From Bifidobacterium apousia (lineage in GTDB: Bacteria; Actinomycetota; Actinomycetes; Actinomycetales; Bifidobacteriaceae): 64,000 bases of DNA. Shown here piece by piece: positions 58,505-64,000 of the stretch (positions within the stretch are counted from its first letter, which is position 1; each line of letters opens with the position of its first letter). The position numbers were made by a program, and so were the translations under genes. The stretch covers positions 62,001 through 126,000 of the forward strand of contig NZ_VMHK01000003.1 in assembly GCF_007559275.1 (NCBI RefSeq), in the 5' to 3' direction. The notes under the pieces are model-generated. The model had not been told where the DNA came from and made no database searches. It worked only from the letters and a program-made list of their open reading frames with translations.

Positions 58505-59677
58505 TCAGCCGCGATTTTGAGCGCGCATATAGTCGCCGATCCGCTCCACGGCGGTATGCAGATCCTCCATGGAGGCGGCATAGGAGATGCGGACGTAGCC
58601 TTCTCCCCCGGGCCCGAAGCTGGCTCCGGGGATTACCGCCACCTTGGCCTTACGAGCCAGGTCGTAGACGAAGCTCCAGCTGTCGCGCATGCCCTCGGGC
58701 AGTCGGGCGAAGATATAGAAGGCGCCCTTGGGATCGATCACATCCAGACCGACCTCGGGCAAGGCCTTGACCAGATAGTCCCGCCGCTTGCGGTAGGCCT
58801 CGCGCATCGGATCCGTGTCATTCATCCCCTTGGTCAGAGCCTCCTGGGCCGCATACTGGGCATTGGTGGTCACGGAAGTGATGCTGAACTCGTTGACCTT
58901 GCTGATCTGGTCAATGACATCGGCCGGGCCAGCGGCGACGCCGACCCGCCATCCAGTCATGGCATGGGATTTGGAAACCCCGCCAAGCACGACCGTCTGC
59001 TCGGGCAGGATGGTGCCCATGGACACATGGGTGCCCTGGTAGGTCAACTCGGCGTAGATCTCATCGCTGAGCACAAAGAAGCCGTGCTTGCGCGCCACTT
59101 GAGCCAGAGCCTCCAGATCCTCTCGGGCATAGGTCACCCCGGTGGGGTTGGTCGGATAGTTGAGCACCAGGGCCTTGACCGGACCATCGCTGTTTTCGAT
59201 GGCGGCCTCCAGCTTGTCCGGCTTGAGAATGAAGCCGTCATCGGAGGTGTCGACGAAGACGGTCCTGGAACCGCTCAGCTGGGCAATGGGGATGTAGAGC
59301 GGAAAGATGGGCGTGGGCAGGATGACCGTATCCCCCGGGTTGATCATGGCGGTCAGGCCCGAGAAGATGCCCCCGGTGGCTCCGGCTGTAATTACTATTT
59401 GCGTGTCAGGGTCGTAGTCCAGCCCGTACTTGGCCTGAAGATAGTCGGCCGCAGCCTTGCGAAGGCTGGGCATACCGCGACTTTCGGTGTAATGACTGCG
59501 GTTGTCCTGGATGGCCTGAATGCCCGCCTGCTTGACGTGCTCAGGGGTGAAGAAGTCCGGCTCCCCCAAAGTCAGCTTCACGATGCCGTCTATTCCGGCG
59601 ATCTCCTTGTTGAACTCGAGAATGTCGCTCGGCGCCAGAGCTTTGACCCTGGCATTCATATGATCCGCCAATGTCAT
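58505..59677 (-). CDS. Class I/II PLP aminotransferase (aromatic/AraT-PatA type)
   Basis: About 390 residues. The PLP lysine is in GGVSKSHAMTGWRVG near residue 236, Asn/Pro in NYPTNPTGV near 167, and Asp/Tyr in LSDEIYAELTY near 200. N-terminal EFNKEIAGIDGIVKLTLGEPDF (in part) is typical of lactic-acid-bacterial aromatic aminotransferases (AraT/PatA), which also accept other amino acids. The start is ATG at 59677 with AAAGGA 8 nt upstream; ATG at 59695 lacks a ribosome binding site. Preceded by a leader ORF rich in aromatic codons, which supports an aromatic substrate. Confidence 0.88.
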   Translation of the reverse strand: MTLADHMNARVKALAPSDILEFNKEIAGIDGIVKLTLGEPDFFTPEHVKQAGIQAIQDNRSHYTESRGMPSLRKAAADYLQAKYGLDYDPDTQIVITAGATGGIFSGLTAMINPGDTVILPTPIFPLYIPIAQLSGSRTVFVDTSDDGFILKPDKLEAAIENSDGPVKALVLNYPTNPTGVTYAREDLEALAQVARKHGFFVLSDEIYAELTYQGTHVSMGTILPEQTVVLGGVSKSHAMTGWRVGVAAGPADVIDQISKVNEFSITSVTTNAQYAAQEALTKGMNDTDPMREAYRKRRDYLVKALPEVGLDVIDPKGAFYIFARLPEGMRDSWSFVYDLARKAKVAVIPGASFGPGGEGYVRISYAASMEDLHTAVERIGDYMRAQNRG

Positions 59678-59746
59678 TGGCTTGTCCTTTCCCATGCGGT
59701 TACTACAACCATTGTCGCTGGTGCTGCCCTACCGACTATGCGGTGA

Positions 59747-59846
59747 CGATGCACGGGAAATGCTGTCGACGACTGCAGGGCCGGTGGGTTCCGATCCGTG
59801 CAACCGTTTTTACAAGGCACGCGGCGTCACAGATCGAATCCGTGCC
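59747..59846 (-). promoter_or_regulatory. Putative attenuator: four alternately pairing RNA segments
   Basis: In the minus-strand RNA: segment 1 GGCACGG (59846-59840, over the Trp-Trp-His codons of the leader), segment 2 CGCGTGCC (59823-59816), segment 3 TTGCACGGATCGG (59803-59791), segment 4 CCCGTGCATCG (59757-59747). 1:2 gives 6 bp, 2:3 gives 5 bp, 3:4 gives 7 bp. This is the order expected of ribosome-controlled attenuation. No T run follows segment 4, so control might be translational or Rho-dependent. Confidence 0.45.
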
Positions 59847-59874
59847 ACCAATAGGTAAATCGTGTGCCCTGCAT
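59827..59874 (-). CDS. Aromatic leader peptide MQGTRFTYWWHGFDL
   Basis: A 15-codon ORF with a perfect AGGAGGT Shine-Dalgarno 6 nt before its ATG, better than that of the downstream gene. Five of 15 residues are aromatic (Phe, Tyr, Trp, Trp, Phe), including a Trp-Trp pair, and it ends 149 nt upstream of an aromatic-type aminotransferase. Composition, strong ribosome binding site and position match amino-acid-sensing leader peptides such as TrpL or PheL, but I know of no named family for this one. Confidence 0.6.
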   Translation of the reverse strand: MQGTRFTYWWHGFDL

Positions 59875-60046
59875 GCTGAAACCTCCTGCGGAATCTACAA
59901 TCAGCATTAGCAATTAGCGTACAGCGAAATTTCAGCAATCCAAAAAGGCGACCATTATTTGACCAAGCCATTGCGTGATTATGGACACGATAGGCATCTG
60001 AAGAGCCACACCAGACGGCGTAACCCCCTTAATTGCAGAGACCCGC

Positions 60047-60991
60047 TCATTCCTCAAGCAGACGCATGGCAGCCTGGGAATCCGTAATCAGCACGTTGGC
60101 ATAGCCGCCGAGAAGCGCCGCACGCATGGATGCGATCTTGGAAGGCCCTCCCGCCACCAATATGGAGCATGGCTTCTTGCGCAACCGATCAAGCTGTATC
60201 CCCACCGTTCTCGCGTCAATGCCATCATCCGCGATGGAGCCGTCGGCAGCGATGAACCGTGAAAGCACATCGCCGACAGCCTTATGCTGCAGCATGGTGA
60301 TCTCTCTGCGGGAGAGATATCCCAGTTTGAAAAGCATGGCATCGTCACGAACGGTTCCGCAGGTAAACACGGCGATATCGGTCCGTTCACCCTGACGAAC
60401 GATCTCGTCTATGAAACGATCCTTGAGCACAATGTCCCGAGTCAAAGCATTGTCGAAAATGACCGGCAAGGGCAGCACTGTAGTGGTAGTGCCGAAGGCC
60501 ATGCCGAATTTCAGGGCGATATCCGCGGCATAGTTGTTGAAATCGGACGCGGAGACACTCCCCTTCAGCTGCACCACCGATACATCCTTGTGCTCATTGG
60601 GCCGCAGATGATCGGCTACGGCCTTGAGGGTCCTCCCCCAGCTGATGCCCAACCGGTCGTGATCGCCGACAATCTCAGCCAGGTAATCTGCTGTAACAGC
60701 ACCCAGTTTGTCCCTGATGGCATCTTCATCACCGGTCGAGTCATAGGCCAGCCTGACCTCGCGCAGGCCGAAAGCCACCTTGAGCTTTCTGGCCAGGGAC
60801 TGCAGATCAGCCTGGGGATCAGTGATGAGCACGCGAACGAGTCCCTCCTGCCTGGCAAAGGCCAGAAGACGCGAAACCGTGGGACGGGAAACGTTCAACC
60901 TGCGGGCGATCGCGCTCTGGCCTAACCCCTCCTCGTAGTACCAGTGGCAGACCGTGACCGCTTGATTCCTGTGCTGTTCATCGTCGATCAT
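60047..60991 (-). CDS. deoR: SorC/DeoR-type sugar-phosphate-responsive regulator
   Basis: A 314-residue SorC-family regulator. The N-terminal HTH (about residues 14-55) includes EGLGQSAIARRLNVSRPTVSRLL (in part), and the C-terminal sugar-phosphate isomerase-like domain (about 58-314) includes GISWGRTLKAVADHL and LVAGGPSKIASMRAAL. Bacillus subtilis DeoR, which responds to deoxyribose-5-phosphate, has this architecture. The start is ATG at 60991 with AGGGAAGG upstream; the frame before it is not conserved. Divergent from deoC with a palindromic operator between. Confidence 0.88.
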   Translation of the reverse strand: MIDDEQHRNQAVTVCHWYYEEGLGQSAIARRLNVSRPTVSRLLAFARQEGLVRVLITDPQADLQSLARKLKVAFGLREVRLAYDSTGDEDAIRDKLGAVTADYLAEIVGDHDRLGISWGRTLKAVADHLRPNEHKDVSVVQLKGSVSASDFNNYAADIALKFGMAFGTTTTVLPLPVIFDNALTRDIVLKDRFIDEIVRQGERTDIAVFTCGTVRDDAMLFKLGYLSRREITMLQHKAVGDVLSRFIAADGSIADDGIDARTVGIQLDRLRKKPCSILVAGGPSKIASMRAALLGGYANVLITDSQAAMRLLEE

Positions 60992-61071
60992 GAAACCTTC
61001 CCTTCTTACGGTCGTGTGGAACCAGCATGCCAAAGAGCTTCACGGCCTGCCGGCGATTGAGCATTCACTTT

Positions 61072-61085
61072 TGAACATATGTTCA
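61072..61085. promoter_or_regulatory. DeoR operator candidate TGAACATATGTTCA
   Basis: Perfect 14-bp palindrome in the deoR/deoC gap, 62 nt upstream of deoC. A TTGAAC (61071-61076) within it with TTTTAC 17 nt later may form the deoC promoter, so repressor binding would cover the -35. Confidence 0.7.
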
Positions 61086-61109
61086 TTTTAGCATTTTACT
61101 TCTGTGCAT

Positions 61110-61124
61110 TCACTGTTACAGTGA
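61110..61124. promoter_or_regulatory. Second dyad TCACTGT-T-ACAGTGA
   Basis: A perfect 15-bp palindrome with a single central base, ending 8 nt before the AAGGAGG of deoC. It could be a second operator or an mRNA hairpin near the ribosome binding site. Confidence 0.55.
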
Positions 61125-61146
61125 GGCCCACAAGGAGGTAACAACC

Positions 61147-61797
61147 ATGCAGATCAACCGCCTCATCGATCACACACTGCTCAAACCGGACGCAACGCAG
61201 ACGCAGATCGACCAGGTCATCGACGAAGCTTTGGACAACCATTTCTATTCGGTCATGGTCAATCCCTACTGGGTCGCCCACGTCCATGAGCGGGTCAAGG
61301 GGTCGGATGTCCTGACTGCCTGCGTCATCGGCTTCCCCTTGGGCGCCACCACCACGGCAAACAAGGTCGCCGAAAGCCGGGAAGCCATCGCGAACGGAGC
61401 CGATGAGCTGGATATGGTGATCAACATCGGCGAAATGGCAGGTGGCCGGGAAGACGTGGTCGCCGAGGACATTCGTGCGGTCGTCGAAACCGTCCACCAG
61501 GCAGGAAAAGTAGTCAAGGTCATCATCGAGACTGCCCTGCTCAGCGATGAGCAGATCGCGCGGGCCAGCGTGCTGGTGGCCGACGCAGGCGCCGACTTCG
61601 TCAAAACATCCACCGGATTCGCCAGCCGCGGCGCCAGTGTGCACGACATCGAAATCATCAAAGAAGCAGTCAAGGGAAGAATCCACATCAAGGCCGCCGG
61701 CGGCATTCACACCCGGCAGGAGGCCGAGGCTCTGATCAAGGCAGGTGCCGAACGATTGGGCACCAGCTCCAGCATGGCCATCATCGGCAAGGCCTGA
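61147..61797 (+). CDS. deoC: Deoxyribose-phosphate aldolase
   Basis: A 216-residue class I aldolase that splits 2-deoxyribose-5-phosphate to acetaldehyde and glyceraldehyde-3-phosphate. The fold begins IDHTLLKPDATQ; catalytic residues lie in DELDMVINIG (Asp near residue 98), VIIETALLSD, and the Schiff-base lysine in ADFVKTSTGF near residue 159, with a second Lys in HIKAAGGIHT. AAGGAGG precedes ATG. First gene of the deoxyribose operon. Confidence 0.96.
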   Translation: MQINRLIDHTLLKPDATQTQIDQVIDEALDNHFYSVMVNPYWVAHVHERVKGSDVLTACVIGFPLGATTTANKVAESREAIANGADELDMVINIGEMAGGREDVVAEDIRAVVETVHQAGKVVKVIIETALLSDEQIARASVLVADAGADFVKTSTGFASRGASVHDIEIIKEAVKGRIHIKAAGGIHTRQEAEALIKAGAERLGTSSSMAIIGKA

Positions 61798-61806
61798 CTT
61801 CGGCAT

Positions 61807-61824
61807 CCGGGGGCCAACCCCCGG
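61807..61824 (+). repeat. Intercistronic hairpin CCGGGGG-N4-CCCCCGG
   Basis: Perfect 7-bp GC-only stem with a 4-nt loop, 9 nt after the deoC stop. Followed by CGACTCTTATATT, a weak T-rich stretch, so it may be a partial terminator or a 3' end stabiliser for deoC. Confidence 0.6.
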
Positions 61825-61840
61825 GCCGACTCTTATATTC

Positions 61841-61868
61841 TCGGCGGGCGCAGCGCAGCGGCCGCCGA
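61841..61868 (+). repeat. Intercistronic hairpin TCGGCGG-N14-CCGCCGA
   Basis: A second perfect 7-bp stem 16 nt beyond the first and 10 nt before the AGGAGG of the permease gene. Confidence 0.55.
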
Positions 61869-61889
61869 ATGCAAACCCAAGGAGGGGTT

Positions 61890-63236
61890 ATGCAATCGCC
61901 AACCTTTCATCTGTTCAAACTGCACGCACAGGAATTGGATGATGGATACCTGGACAGGACGCCAATGCTCCAGTACATCCTCCTCTCCTGCCTATTCCCC
62001 CTTTGGGGAGCAGCCGCCAGTCTCAATGACATACTCATAACCCAATTCAAAACCATCTTCACGCTGTCCAATGTTGCCAGCGCCTTTGTGCAGACGGCCT
62101 TCTATCTTGGCTACTTTCTGATTGCCATACCGGCTTCGCTCATCATCAAGAAGACCTCATACAAGGTCGCCATCATGATCGGCCTTTCGCTGTATACCAT
62201 CGGATGCTCGATCTTCTTCCCCGCCTCGCGCATGGCCACCTACGGATTCTTCCTGATCGCCCTGTTCGCCTTGGCCTGCGGATTGAGCTTCCTGGAGACC
62301 TCGGCCAACACCTACAGCTCACTAATGGGCCCGAAGAAGTATTCCACCCTGCGGCTGAACATCTCTGAAACCTTTTACCCGTTGGGTGCCATAGCCGGCA
62401 TACTGCTGGGTAAATATCTGATCTTCGGTGCCGGCCAAAGCCTGGAAAGGCAGATGAAGGGGCTTCACGGACAGGCCCGCATCGCCTTCGGCGAGCGCGC
62501 CCTTCAGCATACGCTGCTGCCTTACAAATACATCATCTTCGTCCTCTTGGTCGCCCTGGTGCTTTTCGCACTGACGCAATTCCCCTCAGGCAAGCCCAAG
62601 GTGGATCCAACCAAACAGCAGCCTCAAGCGCGCATCGGTGAGACACTGGTTTATCTCGCGCATAACCGCCGCTTCCTTTGGGGCATTTTCACCGAGTTCA
62701 TGTATGTGGGCATGCAGACGGCCGTGTGGTCCTTCACCATCAGGCTGGCCATGGAGCTCAATTCCTCGATCAACGAGCGCTCGGCATCGACCTTCATGGT
62801 CTACAGCTATGCGGCCTTCTTCATAGGCAAGGTGATCGCCAACTTCATGATGAAGTCCATGCACCCCTCCCGGGTCCTGCAGTGGTTCTCGGCATTCGGA
62901 TTGGCTGCCCTGGTCTACATCCTCCTCGTGCGCAACATGAGCGCCGTCTATGCGGCCATCATCGTCTCGGGCCTGTTCGGACCCTGCTGGGCCACCATCT
63001 ACTCCCAGACTTTGGATACGGTGACCGACAAACGCCACACGGAAACAGCGGGAGCCATCATCGTCATGTCCATCGTGGGCGGGGCCTTCATCCCTGTAGC
63101 GCAGGGATTCGTCGCGGATATCTCGAACATGTCCCTGTCCTTCCTCGTCGATGTGGTCTGCTTCGCGGTCGTCTGCGTCTATTCCACAGCAAAGATGCGC
63201 GCTTTCAAGGCTGAAGGCGCTGAGAAAAACCAATGA
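61890..63236 (+). CDS. FucP-family sugar/H+ symporter, probable deoxyribose permease
   Basis: A 448-residue MFS protein of the fucose:H+ symporter (FHS) family with about twelve helices. FucP-type features: a long N-terminal polar segment, FLETSANTYSSLMGPKK near residue 140, LNISETFYPLGAIAGILLGKYL (in part) near 158, and GLFGPCWATIYSQTL near 365. Salmonella DeoP, a deoxyribose permease, belongs to this family. ATG at 61890 follows AAGGAGG. Placement between deoC and a mutarotase-like gene supports deoxyribose or a deoxynucleoside breakdown product as substrate. Confidence 0.88.
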   Translation: MQSPTFHLFKLHAQELDDGYLDRTPMLQYILLSCLFPLWGAAASLNDILITQFKTIFTLSNVASAFVQTAFYLGYFLIAIPASLIIKKTSYKVAIMIGLSLYTIGCSIFFPASRMATYGFFLIALFALACGLSFLETSANTYSSLMGPKKYSTLRLNISETFYPLGAIAGILLGKYLIFGAGQSLERQMKGLHGQARIAFGERALQHTLLPYKYIIFVLLVALVLFALTQFPSGKPKVDPTKQQPQARIGETLVYLAHNRRFLWGIFTEFMYVGMQTAVWSFTIRLAMELNSSINERSASTFMVYSYAAFFIGKVIANFMMKSMHPSRVLQWFSAFGLAALVYILLVRNMSAVYAAIIVSGLFGPCWATIYSQTLDTVTDKRHTETAGAIIVMSIVGGAFIPVAQGFVADISNMSLSFLVDVVCFAVVCVYSTAKMRAFKAEGAEKNQ

Positions 63237-63250
63237 AAGGAAAACCAATC

Positions 63251-64000
63251 ATGCAACAACTTCACCTCAATCATGACATGTTCGGCCCGGCCGAATTCAC
63301 CCTCTATCAGGACGATGATTTCAAAGCCGTCACCTTCACCTACCCGTCAGGAGTTGAAGCGGTCCGCATGGAGAACTCGCGCGGCCAGCTCACCGTCCTG
63401 CCCTATATGGGCCTGATCATCTGGGATGCGGTCTTCGACTCCATCAGTCTGAAGATGAAGGACATGTTCTCGCAACCCCTGCCCGGCACCGCCATAGCTG
63501 ATACCTACGGCTGCTTCCAGTTCACGTCAGGACTCCTTGGCGGCGGAACCCCGGCCCCGGAGGACGACTACCAACTCCACGGCGAGGCCCCGACCAGCCG
63601 CATGGACAGTGCCTGGCTGGAATTCGGAGATGGGACCATGTCAATACATGGTCAATTTGAATATGTCAAAGGGTTCGGCGACCACTACCTGAGTAGGCCA
63701 TCCGTAACATTGCACACGGATTCCGGTCTCTTCGACATCGGCCTGGAGGTCACCAACCTCTCCAACTACCAGACCATGCCTCTGCAGTACATGTGCCATA
63801 TGAACTACGCCTACGTGCATGACGGGCACATGGAGCAGAACGTGCCTGACGAGGCTTTCCGTCTGCGCCAGACCGTTCCCGCCCACGTCCATCCCACCCC
63901 GCAGTGGCTGGCCTACAACGAAGAGCTCAAGGCCAGCGGTGATCTGATCAACAACCTGAACGACGAGAGCCACTACGATCCTGAGATCGTCTTCTTCTCC
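63251..64000 (+). CDS. DUF4432 / aldose-1-epimerase-like protein, 5' part (runs off right edge)
   Basis: 250 codons are present, open to the edge. N-terminal MQQLHLNHDMFGPAEFTLYQ, then RGQLTVLPYMGLIIWDAVFD (near residue 50) and MCHMNYAYVHDG (near 180) are typical of the galactose-mutarotase-like beta-sandwich of the DUF4432/DeoX group. It probably interconverts anomers of the imported sugar. AAGGA precedes ATG, and the gene starts 14 nt after the permease, so it is in the same operon. Confidence 0.85.
   Translation, partial: MQQLHLNHDMFGPAEFTLYQDDDFKAVTFTYPSGVEAVRMENSRGQLTVLPYMGLIIWDAVFDSISLKMKDMFSQPLPGTAIADTYGCFQFTSGLLGGGTPAPEDDYQLHGEAPTSRMDSAWLEFGDGTMSIHGQFEYVKGFGDHYLSRPSVTLHTDSGLFDIGLEVTNLSNYQTMPLQYMCHMNYAYVHDGHMEQNVPDEAFRLRQTVPAHVHPTPQWLAYNEELKASGDLINNLNDESHYDPEIVFFS

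Larger units (their letters stand above)
59678..60046 (-). other. Aminotransferase leader region
   Basis: 369 bp without a large gene. It contains the 15-codon leader ORF (59827-59874) and alternative-pairing segments. No convincing -10/-35 pair was found; the region from about 59888 to 60000 is AT-rich and should hold the promoter. The far right end is the 3' flank of the deoR gene, with no clear terminator. Confidence 0.6.

Noticed and set aside
59671-59910. A 79-codon plus-strand ORF over the aminotransferase leader
   Set aside because: No ribosome binding site, Cys/Arg/His-rich random-like composition, and it is antisense to the well-supported leader ORF.
63641-63973. A 110-codon minus-strand ORF at the right end
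   Set aside because: Shadow of the DUF4432 gene, which has a ribosome binding site and family motifs on the plus strand.

Overview
The window is a gene-dense, GC-rich stretch of a Gram-positive actinobacterial chromosome. The best guess for the source is Bifidobacterium or a close relative. The pointers are a fused shikimate kinase/3-dehydroquinate synthase (aroKB), a sufBDCSUT iron-sulfur operon, the rpsT/lepA/hemW block, and the rsmE-HIT-phoH-ybeY-corC-era string. This is inferred from gene content and order, not from a marker such as 16S rRNA. There is no CRISPR array, transposase, prophage or rRNA operon.

Layout, left to right. Positions 1-9.4 kb: 5' part of gltB (cut by the window edge), hemW, lepA, divergent rpsT, a UPF0126/TRIC-type membrane protein, ilvE and rplY. 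9.6-17 kb: a long-chain acyl-CoA ligase facing an era-corC-ybeY-phoH-HIT-rsmE operon, which may contain an unannotated 27-codon ORF. 17.1-22.2 kb: tRNA-Leu(GAG), whose 3' end overlaps antisense the tail of a MerR-type regulator gene; the regulator faces a type-B carboxylesterase and an MFS transporter, followed by a SpoU methyltransferase. 22.3-30 kb: uracil/xanthine permease and the suf operon. 30-37.6 kb: pyrG, a short UvrA-like ATPase, aroQ, aroKB and aroC. 37.6-45 kb: a minimal prepilin peptidase, mltG, ruvX, alaS, two small membrane-associated proteins, a histidine phosphatase and rpsD.

45-53.5 kb is accessory and regulatory: a TetR-MFS efflux pair with a canonical operator, an NAD(P)H quinone oxidoreductase-like protein whose promoter spacer is a perfect palindrome, and a three-gene ABC-2 exporter divergent from a LuxR-type two-component system. 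The histidine kinase N-terminus appears out of frame because of a three-copy GCTG repeat. 53.5-57.4 kb: pcrA, an 11-mer-repeat (LEA-like) small protein and xpt.

57.4-59.9 kb is the most interesting part. An aromatic-type aminotransferase and a D-2-hydroxyacid dehydrogenase follow a 15-codon leader ORF (MQGTRFTYWWHGFDL) with a perfect Shine-Dalgarno. The downstream RNA contains four segments able to pair 1:2, 2:3 and 3:4. This looks like a ribosome-mediated attenuator sensing aromatic amino acids, placed on a pathway that would convert them to aryl-lactates. 60-64 kb is a deoxyribose-utilisation locus: a SorC/DeoR regulator, deoC, a FucP-family permease and a DUF4432 mutarotase-like protein cut by the right edge, with a perfect TGAACATATGTTCA operator.
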